From an uncultured Clostridia bacterium (GTDB lineage Bacteria > Bacillota > Clostridia > Oscillospirales > Ruminococcaceae): a stretch of DNA of 43,251 bases. Below the pieces are notes generated by a model. That model worked only from the letters and a program-made list of their open reading frames with translations. It was not told where the DNA came from and ran no database searches. The stretch is from assembly GCA_947175385.1 (NCBI GenBank), contig CAMWMN010000010.1:1-43251 (forward strand). Direction: 5' to 3'. The stretch's first letter is position 1; each line of letters opens with the position of its first letter. The translations under genes and the position numbers were made by a program. Below, in pieces: positions 25,116 to 32,540 of the stretch.

Positions 25116-25751
25116 TCACTCCGGATTCTTGATTTCTTCCATCATTTCGGACGGAAATTCGCGGTTTTTGAAGTAGAACTTCATATCCTCATCGGTGATT
25201 TCGCGGATTACCTGACACGGATTCCCCGCAGCGACTACATCATCGGGAATATCCTTTGTAACCACACTGCCCGCGCCGATTACGCTCCGCGAACCGATCC
25301 TCACTCCGGGGCAAATCACAACGTTTCCGCCTATCCAGACGTTATCGCCGATGGTTATCGGGATTCCGTATTCGTACCCCGAATTGCGCGCCTTGTGATG
25401 CGCAGGGTGACCCGCAGTGTAAATCGCCACATTCGGCGCAATAAAAACGTTGTTTCCGATTGTAACAGGCGCAACATCCAGAATCACAAGGTTGTAATTC
25501 GCGAAAAAGTTATCGCCGACCGTGATGTTGCTGCCGTAATCGCAATGGAACGGCGGAAGAATCGTGAGGTTCTTCCCCGCGACGCCCAGTATCCCGCGAA
25601 TCAGCGTATCGGAGCGCTTTACTCCCTCCTCGCTCCAACAATCAGAATTGTTGAACTCGTACAGTCGGGCGCGGTTTTCACGCATTATCCGAAAGCACTC
25701 ATCATCGGCGATGTATGGTAAACCGTTTTGCTTATGTTCAAAATTATTCAT
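25116..25751 (-). CDS. maa: Sugar O-acetyltransferase (maltose/galactoside acetyltransferase type)
   Basis: Left-handed beta-helix (hexapeptide-repeat) enzyme that transfers acetyl from acetyl-CoA to a sugar hydroxyl. 211 residues: N-terminal Mac domain (GLPYIADDECFRIMRENR, about 11-28), the repeat region (about 75-185) with the catalytic His in AGHPAHHK (near 117) and GIPITIGDNVWIGGNVVICPGV. The start at 25751 has GGAGG 6 bases upstream and overlaps the yfhO end by 8 bases. Substrate not known; next to yfhO and a sugar-phosphate kinase, it may act on sugars for envelope glycans, but that is inference. Confidence 0.85.
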   Translation of the reverse strand: MNNFEHKQNGLPYIADDECFRIMRENRARLYEFNNSDCWSEEGVKRSDTLIRGILGVAGKNLTILPPFHCDYGSNITVGDNFFANYNLVILDVAPVTIGNNVFIAPNVAIYTAGHPAHHKARNSGYEYGIPITIGDNVWIGGNVVICPGVRIGSRSVIGAGSVVTKDIPDDVVAAGNPCQVIREITDEDMKFYFKNREFPSEMMEEIKNPE

Positions 25752-28374
25752 CGTTTTCCTCCGTTTTTTCTTTTTGAGGCAAAAGATTCGGCACAATCAA
25801 GATCGCGAGAATAACCGCGCCGAATCCGCAACAAATCAGTCCCTGTTTCATTCCTGCGGGGGTGAATTTCAAAGTAATTTTGTGCTCTCCTGACGGAACC
25901 TCAACGCACATCAGCGTACGATTCGCGCAAGCGGAAATCTCGGCTTTCCCGCCGTCAATCTCAGCGCTCCAACCCTCCTCATACGGAATCGAGGTAAACA
26001 GCACCTGATTTTCAACCGCAGAAACATTTATTTCCAATTCGGCTTTTCCCGTCCGAATAACGGTGGTATTCTCGTTCATAGCGCGGATTTGCGCATTCCA
26101 CGCGAAGATTTCCGCGTCCGTGGTGTAAAAGAACTGAGCCTCTTTGATGTACACATCATCGGCAAGCAGTTTCAGCTCCGCCTTGAAAGTTTCCCCTTTG
26201 GAAAACTCACCCAGACACACAATGGTGTGATTCTCGTTGTTGAAGTACTTCTTGAAATACTCATCGTTCAGATACAGGTCGCAATTGCGCTCATAATCGG
26301 TCGGGAAGTAAAGATACGCTCTGCCGCTTTCGGGCATTTCCACATCGTAGTAAATCGATGCGGACTCGCTCTTTATACGCTTTTTGTAGGAAATATGCTC
26401 GTCGGTGGTTGAGCCGATGTTGATGTTTTCACACCCGAAAATTGTGTCCGTTATCGGGTGATACAGTTCAATGGGATTGCCCGCAAGCAGCCCCGCCAAC
26501 TCCTCTTGAGCGGAAAACGGATCTCCGGAGATCATCGAATGATTAACCCCCGAATCCGCGAGGAATGCCAATCCAAACGCATCGGGATTCTCATAAACCA
26601 TCACATCGCTGTCATTTTCAATCGGCACGGTTTCGGAATACGGAACAAATCTATCGTCCTTGGACAGCACATACTTGAAACCGAAAATATCATCGGTGAG
26701 AGATGTCGCGCCGTCATATCTGGAATAATGGTCGCGCGCACCGTAGCCGAGCGTCCGCAACAGCGCGAGTGCTTTTTCGTTGTATACACTGGTGCTGTGC
26801 GAAACCCCGTACAGTCCAACAGCCATCGGGTCGTTTACCGTGCGGTGGAAAGTTTTTTCGGTGCGGTAGAATCCGTTGTCGTATTCGCGGAGTTGGTCAA
26901 CGATTTCCCGCGTTTTAGGAATATCGTCAACGTAGCTGCCCCGTTCGGAATAATACACGTCACTGTGCATTTTGCGCAAATAAACGATGGAACTCATCAG
27001 CAGCTCCACACAGACAAGTCCGACAAGCACGCAGTTCATCACCTTATTGCGGTGATTTCTGTAAGCCACTAGAAATGCCACGAAAATCCCCAATACAATC
27101 AGCGGAATCACAATTACGAGCTTAGTGTCAAAGTGGCTGTTTCCCGCATAATAGTCACAGAAAAGCAGCGTTCCCAATAACAGGAAAAACACGCTGCCGA
27201 TGGTCTTCATACGCGTTTTTTCAATGTTCTCAAATCCCTCCGCACCGAAAATCACCAACAGGAACACCACCGTAAACGCGTATCTGAACGGCATCCACAC
27301 AGGAACTTGTCCGCCATGCCACAGCATATCTATCGGCTTGATATACATCGACAGCGCCATAATCCCCAGTATAAAACCGCCCGCGATTCGCCGCCGCAGC
27401 GGGATTTTCCGCAACACAAAATACACTGCCGCGAAAATCAGCGCCAATGTTCCGCAATATAGCATAGGCAATCCCTCGGGGCGCTCGGTGTCGTAAGTCG
27501 CGGGAAACAGCTTAATGAACATATCCGCGAGGTTAAAATTCTCGGCGAGGGGGAAATCCGCGTTCTCCCCGCTGATTTTACCGTTGCGGAGTGCCTTGAA
27601 CACGGGAATCAGCACCGGGCACGCGAGCATTATCGCGGACACCGAGCTTAATCCGTATACAAGCACGGACTTCGCAAATTCACGCGCGGATTTAACCTCC
27701 GAACTTCCCGATGCGAGGTAATACGCGAAATACAGTGCCGAGAAAATTCCGACCATATAGCCGATGTAGAAATTCGCGATGAAAATATACAGCAGCGACA
27801 GAGTATACAACAGGAATCTTTTTTCATCGCAGACGCGCTCCACGCCCATAATCACGAGCGGGAGAGCAATCAACCCGTCCAACCACATGGGGTTGAGCGT
27901 ATGAGCCATAAAATATCCGCACAGCGCAAAGCTCACCGAGAATAAAATCACGGTGAGATTTGAAAAACCACGCTGTTTTTTCAGATAAACCGCGCTTGTA
28001 AAGCCGACTGCCGCCGATTTCATCAACAGCATTGTCATTATGCCCTCGGTGATACACGCCCGCGGAAACACCCACACAATAAAATTGAACGGGCTTGCGA
28101 GATAGTACGCAAAGGTTCCGAAAAACTCCCCCGAAAGTGAGCCTGACCAACTATAAAACAAGCTCTCTTTCCCGCTCAGAACATCGCGCATATAGTCAAA
28201 ATAGTAAACATACTGTGCGTTTAAGTCCAGTGCCAACACCGAACGTTTCCCAAACGGATAAACACCGAAAAACATATACGCGCACAGCAACAAAACGGCA
28301 GGCAGCAGCGCCGAAAGAAAATACGCTCGCCTGTCGTAAATCCAAGTCCTGGCAGATTTCAAACGGTCAAGCAT
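25744..28374 (-). CDS. yfhO: YfhO-family GT-C-like membrane glycosyltransferase
   Basis: Large polytopic membrane protein. In Firmicutes YfhO relatives act with undecaprenyl-linked sugars to glycosylate lipoteichoic acid or other wall polymers; this function is by family. 876 residues: about 13 membrane segments in the first 480 residues, a short loop with acidic residues after the first segment (LALDLNAQYVYYFDY, the usual place of catalytic acids in GT-C enzymes), an extracellular domain with a beta-rich region (about 480-835) and a final membrane helix (CCGFGAVILAILIV). It starts 3 bases after yjbQ and overlaps the acetyltransferase gene by 8 bases. Confidence 0.85.
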   Translation of the reverse strand: MLDRLKSARTWIYDRRAYFLSALLPAVLLLCAYMFFGVYPFGKRSVLALDLNAQYVYYFDYMRDVLSGKESLFYSWSGSLSGEFFGTFAYYLASPFNFIVWVFPRACITEGIMTMLLMKSAAVGFTSAVYLKKQRGFSNLTVILFSVSFALCGYFMAHTLNPMWLDGLIALPLVIMGVERVCDEKRFLLYTLSLLYIFIANFYIGYMVGIFSALYFAYYLASGSSEVKSAREFAKSVLVYGLSSVSAIMLACPVLIPVFKALRNGKISGENADFPLAENFNLADMFIKLFPATYDTERPEGLPMLYCGTLALIFAAVYFVLRKIPLRRRIAGGFILGIMALSMYIKPIDMLWHGGQVPVWMPFRYAFTVVFLLVIFGAEGFENIEKTRMKTIGSVFFLLLGTLLFCDYYAGNSHFDTKLVIVIPLIVLGIFVAFLVAYRNHRNKVMNCVLVGLVCVELLMSSIVYLRKMHSDVYYSERGSYVDDIPKTREIVDQLREYDNGFYRTEKTFHRTVNDPMAVGLYGVSHSTSVYNEKALALLRTLGYGARDHYSRYDGATSLTDDIFGFKYVLSKDDRFVPYSETVPIENDSDVMVYENPDAFGLAFLADSGVNHSMISGDPFSAQEELAGLLAGNPIELYHPITDTIFGCENINIGSTTDEHISYKKRIKSESASIYYDVEMPESGRAYLYFPTDYERNCDLYLNDEYFKKYFNNENHTIVCLGEFSKGETFKAELKLLADDVYIKEAQFFYTTDAEIFAWNAQIRAMNENTTVIRTGKAELEINVSAVENQVLFTSIPYEEGWSAEIDGGKAEISACANRTLMCVEVPSGEHKITLKFTPAGMKQGLICCGFGAVILAILIVPNLLPQKEKTEENDE

Positions 28375-28377
28375 TCG

Positions 28378-28785
28378 TCACTCACCGATTATCTTGACAA
28401 GGACGTTCTTTTCACGCTGACCATCGAAATCGCCGTACATAATATATTGTCGCGGACCGAGGTCGAGCCGTCCGTCCGAAATGGGAACCACCACGCTTGC
28501 GCCAAGCAGAATCTGCTTCAGATGTCCGATTCCCGCGCTTTCATAGTCAACCTTGTACGCGGTATCGCCCTCGGTGAGCTTCTCCAAAACGCGCGACCAA
28601 TCGGCATACAAATCCTCGTTGTCGTTCTCAAGAAACACCGCCGATGTGGTGTGCTGCGACGCTATTATGCACAGTCCGTCCGTAACCTGACTTCTGCGCA
28701 CACATTCCTCAACCTCATACGAAAGATTGAAAAACTGCTGCTTGGATTCCGATGTTACTGTTAAAAGCTGTCTGTAATTCTTCAT
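28378..28785 (-). CDS. yjbQ: YjbQ/UPF0047 family protein
   Basis: Small cytoplasmic protein of the UPF0047 family; members show weak thiamine-phosphate synthase activity, but their true role is unsettled. 133 residues. The conserved signatures are present: ASQHTTSAVFLENDNED (about 42-58, His binding site), IGHLKQILLGASVVVPI (about 86-102) and GPRQYIMYGDFDG (about 109-121). ATG at 28785 has AAAGGGAT upstream; the longer in-frame start at 28818 would overlap the DUF4097 gene. It lies 22 bases after DUF4097 and 3 bases before yfhO, an unusual place for this gene. Confidence 0.88.
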   Translation of the reverse strand: MKNYRQLLTVTSESKQQFFNLSYEVEECVRRSQVTDGLCIIASQHTTSAVFLENDNEDLYADWSRVLEKLTEGDTAYKVDYESAGIGHLKQILLGASVVVPISDGRLDLGPRQYIMYGDFDGQREKNVLVKIIGE

Positions 28786-28807
28786 AGTTTTATCCCTTTC
28801 CATATCG

Positions 28808-29545
28808 TTAATCAACAATATTTATCACCAAAGTACCATGCTCTATCACCGTGTGAATAACCCTGTTTCCTCCGTTATATCCATAGAATCTGCTCCCGTA
28901 TGGATCTCCGTTCCACAGCTCGGTTTCGCACTTGCCGCTGTCAGTTTCAAAATCCACCGCCATTGAACTGTCCCCCGGCACGGTGAATTTCGCATCCCCC
29001 TTTCGCGACAGGATTTCGCAGCCGTCAACGATATTTTCAAAATTCACATCAATAAACCCGCTTGTGGTGGTAATATTTGTAAGCGCAACGGTGTTCTCGC
29101 AAGTAATATTACCGCTTTCGGTGGAGAGTCTGGTTTGCCCGCAGTCGACTCTGCCTATTTTTATGCTGCCGGAGCCGGTGTAAATCGAAATCTCGCGGTA
29201 AATATGCTGCGGAAGATACAACGTCAACTCAAACTCCGACTTTTTTCCTGCGAACAACGACACAACAAACTTGTTGCTCTCGGCTATGGCAAGACTGTTG
29301 TCACCGGTCTCAAAATCAAGCGGGAGGTCATTTTTATACACCGCGCGGATCTCCTCTCCGTCATACGGAATCACCGTCACCGGAAGCCGCGCAAGGCTTA
29401 CATCTATATACTCGCACAACGGAAAGCTGCGGTCGCCCTCGCTTACACTATCGTGCTCAGCATTGCGAAACAGGAATGTAATCCCCGCGAAGAAGATTCC
29501 GCAAACCAATGTGAAAACCAAAAGCCTGTTAATACTCTTTTCCAT
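28808..29545 (-). CDS. DUF4097-type membrane-anchored beta-helix protein
   Basis: 245 residues. N-terminal signal-anchor (RLLVFTLVCGIFFAGITFLF, about 7-26), then a beta-rich extracellular domain with short repeated strands typical of DUF4097 (SIYTGSGSIKIGRV, LSTESGNITCEN, ITTTSGFIDVNFENI, about 122-170), ending IEHGTLVINIVD. DUF4097 genes commonly sit with PadR/DUF1700 genes, as in envelope stress modules; here no PadR gene is seen, but a small membrane protein precedes it by 6 bases. Start: ATG at 29545, after GGGTG; the GTG one codon earlier is also possible. Confidence 0.75.
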   Translation of the reverse strand: MEKSINRLLVFTLVCGIFFAGITFLFRNAEHDSVSEGDRSFPLCEYIDVSLARLPVTVIPYDGEEIRAVYKNDLPLDFETGDNSLAIAESNKFVVSLFAGKKSEFELTLYLPQHIYREISIYTGSGSIKIGRVDCGQTRLSTESGNITCENTVALTNITTTSGFIDVNFENIVDGCEILSRKGDAKFTVPGDSSMAVDFETDSGKCETELWNGDPYGSRFYGYNGGNRVIHTVIEHGTLVINIVD

Positions 29546-29551
29546 CACCCG

Positions 29552-29875
29552 TTACCACCCACGGAGTTTGTCACACCGACGCCTTACCTTGATAAAACCG
29601 CGTGATATAATGAACCCCAGTTTCACGGCAATCAGTCCGAGAGATGCGGAAAAGAATCCCGCCGACAGTCCGCCGAACAGCATTACTTGCGGCGCAAGCT
29701 CTGTGATAACGAAATCTGCCTTAAACATCAGAACAGCCACACCAAACACCGCCATCATTGCTCCCAAGGGTACACCGATAACCGCCGCAGTAAGCATAGC
29801 CAACATCGCCGCCGTTGTAACCGCAAACGCAATCCAGAACGCCGTATACCGCAAAAAGACCCTCAAGCCCGTCAT
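29552..29875 (-). CDS. Small three-helix membrane protein, first gene of the yfhO operon
   Basis: 107 residues with three long hydrophobic segments (about 8-32, 34-50, 62-85) and a basic C-terminal tail (RGFIKVRRRCDKLRGW). The order, small membrane protein followed by DUF4097, resembles DUF1700/DUF4097 pairs, but the sequence is too short to be sure. ATG at 29875 has AAAGGAG 8 bases upstream and a perfect promoter about 36 bases further up. Function unknown. Confidence 0.75.
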   Translation of the reverse strand: MTGLRVFLRYTAFWIAFAVTTAAMLAMLTAAVIGVPLGAMMAVFGVAVLMFKADFVITELAPQVMLFGGLSAGFFSASLGLIAVKLGFIISRGFIKVRRRCDKLRGW

Positions 29876-29910
29876 AACGGAATCTCCTTTGAAAATAATA
29901 CCACATATTA

Positions 29911-29939
29911 ATTATACCACATTGTTTTCTGATTGTCAA
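29911..29939 (-). promoter_or_regulatory. Consensus promoter of the six-gene yfhO operon
   Basis: Minus-strand TTGACA (29939-29934), 17 bases, TATAAT (29916-29911), both perfect. Gene spacing downstream is at most 22 bases through fruK. Confidence 0.85.
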
Positions 29940-29976
29940 CCATTTTAATGAAATTAGTCCATATTGCGATGATTGT

Positions 29977-29987
29977 GCGGTGTTGCC
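29977..29987 (-). repeat. GGCAACACCGC motif after the MBL gene
   Basis: The motif begins 9 bases after the stop codon of the metallo-hydrolase gene, in the same orientation as the copies at 18326, 24187 and 32496. Confidence 0.65.
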
Positions 29988-29996
29988 TTAATCAAA

Positions 29997-30632
29997 TTAT
30001 GCCCATTTTCTGTTGGGTTTAGGGCTACCATGTCCGAAATAGATGATTCTATCGCCGATTTTGCCGATCCTCCGCGCACTTTCAAGCATTTCTTCTTTAT
30101 CGTGATAAAGCATTGAAACTGTGGGATAGAACATATTCATCAATGCGTCGCCGACAATTAAATGCTTTTTATCAACGTCAATACCGATAGAACCGTTAGT
30201 ATGCCCCGGCAAAGAAATAATACGAGCGTCAATTCCGTAGTCGGATAAGCTATCTCCGTCATTTAGCAGAACGCTCGGCTTAAACTCCGACATTGTACGG
30301 GCGGAAAAATCCTTGAGCGACGCAGACAAAACAATCTTTCCCAAAAACGTTGACGCGGAAAGCTCTTGATTTGTATTGGATTTAATCAAATCGGAATCTC
30401 GTTCATTCATAGCAATCGGTATTCCGAACATATCGGAAATTTGTGCCGCATTTTCCGCATGGTCAAAATGCGCGTGAGTTAGTACAATCAGTTTAACATT
30501 ATATTGTTTGCAGGACTCAACTACTTGATGTAAAAACTCTTTTTTCCCGGTATCAATCAAAATTCCACAGGTTCCGTTTTCGATAATGTAACAGTTGCCG
30601 TTACCGCATTTAATCCGATGAACCTCACTCAT
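29997..30632 (-). CDS. MBL-fold metallo-hydrolase
   Basis: Zinc-dependent hydrolase of the metallo-beta-lactamase superfamily, glyoxalase II-like. 211 residues with the metal motif THAHFDHAE (about 52-60), a second His in LPGHTNGS (about 141-148), Asp in VGDAL (about 160-164) and a terminal GHGSPKP (about 200). The substrate cannot be told. ATG at 30632; the ribosome binding site is weak (GGGTGC). It lies 15 bases after the DUF308-like gene, and both are probably transcribed from the promoter at 31296. Confidence 0.88.
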   Translation of the reverse strand: MSEVHRIKCGNGNCYIIENGTCGILIDTGKKEFLHQVVESCKQYNVKLIVLTHAHFDHAENAAQISDMFGIPIAMNERDSDLIKSNTNQELSASTFLGKIVLSASLKDFSARTMSEFKPSVLLNDGDSLSDYGIDARIISLPGHTNGSIGIDVDKKHLIVGDALMNMFYPTVSMLYHDKEEMLESARRIGKIGDRIIYFGHGSPKPNRKWA

Positions 30633-30647
30633 TTTTTATGCACCCAA

Positions 30648-31256
30648 TTACTTCTCCTCTTTTGGAACGTCAATCTCTCTGGAAGTTTTCAATTCCTTTT
30701 GTACGTTGGACGCGCCTGCGATTGCCATTATATCCGCCGCGCAGCCGATAATCAACGCCACACCGAGTAAAATAGACACAACATTACTCGGAAAATCGGG
30801 CTTAAATGCGTTAAGTCCCACAAAAATCCCAACTCCAACAGTAAGCGCAATCGGAATCAGAAGTATCGCCCACATTTTATATCCTGCTTTTTTCAACGAA
30901 AACATATTCGGAAGTTTAACAACTCCGAAAATCCCCGCGAATATTCCCGCTGCCAATGCCAAAAACGGCAGAATGCTTTTTGCAAAGAATATCAGCAGCG
31001 CGCCCGCGACAACTCCAAGCACCAAAGTGATGATTACAGGTGTCGCGCCGCTCTTGTCCCTCTTCACCAACCATGTAAAAAAGGTTATAATCCCGTATGC
31101 AGCAGCAATTATACCAAGTATCACTATAATAAATTCAAGTGAATCGTTGTTGCGGATTATAAAAAGCAATCCGCCTATCAGCTCCAACATCGACAGCAGA
31201 ACCAGATTTCTGCGAAGTCCCTTCAAAATGTCAAGTTCCATATCACATACCGTCAC
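30648..31256 (-). CDS. DUF308/HdeD-like membrane protein
   Basis: 202 residues with six hydrophobic segments, the first two joined by a short NNDS loop (LLSMLELIGGLLFIIRNNDS), and a hydrophilic tail (SNVQKELKTSREIDVPKEEK). The spacing of the helices and the Gly-rich segments (GIIAAAYGI, GIFAGIFGV, GVALIIGC) resemble HdeD/DUF308 proteins. No catalytic residues. The start is uncertain between GTG at 31256 and ATG at 31241; neither has a strong ribosome binding site. Confidence 0.7.
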   Translation of the reverse strand: MTVCDMELDILKGLRRNLVLLSMLELIGGLLFIIRNNDSLEFIIVILGIIAAAYGIITFFTWLVKRDKSGATPVIITLVLGVVAGALLIFFAKSILPFLALAAGIFAGIFGVVKLPNMFSLKKAGYKMWAILLIPIALTVGVGIFVGLNAFKPDFPSNVVSILLGVALIIGCAADIMAIAGASNVQKELKTSREIDVPKEEK

Positions 31257-31295
31257 AAGAGCCGCAGCCCCTGCCCTTTCTCAATTGTTATATTT

Positions 31296-31324
31296 ATAAT
31301 ACCTTATTATTTTGCAAATGTCAA
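31296..31324 (-). promoter_or_regulatory. Promoter of the DUF308-MBL pair
   Basis: Minus-strand TTGACA (31324-31319), 17 bases, TATTAT (31301-31296), about 40 bases before the start codon. Confidence 0.7.
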
Positions 31325-31405
31325 GGGTTTTTTGTTGATTTCTCCCATTTTGGCAGAGCTGAACACAGTTTTTCGGACAAATCCGAAAAAAATTTATTTT
31401 ACCCC

Positions 31406-31434
31406 TTGACAAATGCAAAATTTTGGTGTATAAT
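31406..31434 (+). promoter_or_regulatory. Consensus promoter of tRNA-Ser
   Basis: TTGACA (31406-31411), 17 bases, TATAAT (31429-31434), 12 bases before the mature 5' end of the tRNA. Confidence 0.85.
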
Positions 31435-31446
31435 AGATTATGTTAC

Positions 31447-31535
31447 GGAAGCGTATCGAAGTGGTCATAACGGGCTTGACTCGAAATCAAGTAGTCCGCA
31501 AGGGCTCGTGGGTTCGAATCCCACCGCTTCCGCCA
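31447..31535 (+). tRNA. tRNA-Ser (CGA), CCA encoded
   Basis: 89 bases. Acceptor stem GGAAGCG/CGCTTCC, discriminator G and encoded CCA. The anticodon arm is CTTGA-CTCGAAA-TCAAG, with anticodon CGA (reads UCG). There is a long variable arm, as in class II tRNAs, and a T-arm with GGTTCGAATCC. A consensus promoter precedes it. No terminator with a U-run follows; the CCA is followed at once by a long palindrome. Confidence 0.95.
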
Positions 31536-31691
31536 GTTGAGTAGAAACGCCCTTGCTTACGCAAGGGCGTTTCTACTCAACGTAATGGCATTTGCGCACT
31601 CCGCTTTGCGGAGCACGCAAACGCTCATTACTAGCGCACTTTTTGCTCGAATTGCCCTAATGGCAATTCGATTTTGCGCTCCGCGCAAAAT
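31536..31691. repeat. Run of four perfect hairpins after tRNA-Ser
   Basis: H1 (31536-31581): a 21-bp perfect stem with a TTAC loop. H2 (31582-31631): GTAATG/CATTAC outer arms around CGCAAA- and CTCCGC/GCGGAG inner arms. H3 (31647-31671): a 10-bp stem with loop CTAAT. H4 (31671-31691): a 9-bp stem with loop TCC. The four abut each other, differ in sequence and contain no ORF with coding signs. The stretch to 31827, where the phd promoter begins, has no gene; I see no further strong structure there. Confidence 0.8.
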
Positions 31692-31827
31692 CCGCAAAAA
31701 CTGCGCGGGGTGGTCGCTCTGTTTCGCGTAATTTTTGAACAACTGCGCAGGGTTGCTCTCCTCGGATAAGGTAGATTTGCATTGAATCATTTTGTCAACG
31801 TTTTTACAGGATTTAGTCCAAAATAGG

Positions 31828-31856
31828 TTGAATTTCTCATAAAGACGTTGTATAAT
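31828..31856 (+). promoter_or_regulatory. Promoter of the phd-doc pair
   Basis: TTGAAT (31828-31833), 17 bases, TATAAT (31851-31856), 24 bases before the start codon. Phd-type antitoxins usually repress this kind of promoter; no clear operator palindrome was found. Confidence 0.6.
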
Positions 31857-31880
31857 ATGGACAGAGAGGAGTTGCTTTCA

Positions 31881-32120
31881 ATGTTGATAAATACGAATAC
31901 CTTGGTTTCCATAACCGAGGCGAACCAAAATTTTTCCAAGGTTGCAAAACTTGTTGACCAAAACGGCTCTGTGGTTATTCTGAAAAACAACGTTCCGAGA
32001 TACATCATTATGGAATTCCCCGCCGAGGAAATTCAGAACACTCCCGACGAGGACATTGTGAGTATTTCCAAAAGGCTGATTGAAAAAAACCTTGAAGCGT
32101 ATAAGGAGCTTGCAAAATGA
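31881..32120 (+). CDS. phd: Phd/YefM-family antitoxin
   Basis: Antitoxin of a type II module: the N-terminal part binds DNA and the C-terminal helix is expected to cap the Doc toxin. 79 residues: TLVSITEANQNFSKVAKLVDQNGSVVILKNNVPRYII (7-43) is the Phd/YefM dimer fold, and the acidic/helical tail (IQNTPDEDIVSISKRLIEKNLEAYKELAK) is the likely toxin-binding part. ATG at 31881 follows GAGGAG by 9 bases; the longer frame from 31848 overlaps the -10 hexamer and is rejected. The stop overlaps the toxin ATG (ATGA), as is typical of these pairs. Confidence 0.88.
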   Translation: MLINTNTLVSITEANQNFSKVAKLVDQNGSVVILKNNVPRYIIMEFPAEEIQNTPDEDIVSISKRLIEKNLEAYKELAK

Positions 32121-32494
32121 TAGGGCTTACGGAACGGCAAGCGTTGTCGGTTCACGAAATGATGACCAAAGCAACCGGCGGTTCGGACGGAGTGCGTGAC
32201 ATTGGCTTGCTGCAATCCGCCATGGAATGCCCCTTTCAAGCATTCGACAGCAAGGAAGTTTATCCCTCGATTTTATCCAAAGCGGCGGCAATGTGTCGTT
32301 CGATTATCTCAAATCACCCGTTTGTAGATGGAAATAAGCGTACAGGGATCCATATTATGCTGATTTTCCTTGAGATAAACGGTGTGCTAATGGATTACAC
32401 TCAAAAGGAACTGATTGATCTGGGATTTGGTATTGCCTCGGGAAATCTTGATGTTAACGCAATTTTTTATTGGCTGTCGGAGCACTACAAATAA
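32117..32494 (+). CDS. doc: Doc-type Fic-fold toxin
   Basis: Death-on-curing toxin: Doc phosphorylates elongation factor Tu and stops translation. 125 residues, close to the usual length. The Fic motif reads HPFVDGNKRTG (near 67-77); in Doc the Ala-Asn-Lys-Arg-Thr form (HxFxDANKRT) is usual, so Gly at the sixth position makes it look like the Fic AMP-transferase core HxFx[DE]GNxxR while the rest (size, lack of the Fic inhibitory helix, Phd neighbour) is Doc-like. The target and reaction are therefore open. ATG overlaps phd by four bases. A GGCAACACC motif follows the stop. Confidence 0.85.
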   Translation: MIGLTERQALSVHEMMTKATGGSDGVRDIGLLQSAMECPFQAFDSKEVYPSILSKAAAMCRSIISNHPFVDGNKRTGIHIMLIFLEINGVLMDYTQKELIDLGFGIASGNLDVNAIFYWLSEHYK

Positions 32495-32495
32495 A

Positions 32496-32504
32496 GGCAA
32501 CACC
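32496..32504 (+). repeat. GGCAACACC motif after the doc stop codon
   Basis: One base after the TAA of doc, in the transcribed direction, with CTC where the other copies have CGC. Same placement as at 24187 and 29977. Confidence 0.6.
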
Positions 32505-32540
32505 TCAAATTAGATACGTAAAAAGAAAGGTAGACATATT

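Noticed and set aside
31447-31535. tRNA-Ser as an attachment site of an integrated island
   Set aside because: No integrase and no second copy of the tRNA 3' end in the window.
31536-31581. Rho-independent terminator of tRNA-Ser
   Set aside because: A perfect stem but no U-run after it, and it is followed at once by another palindrome.
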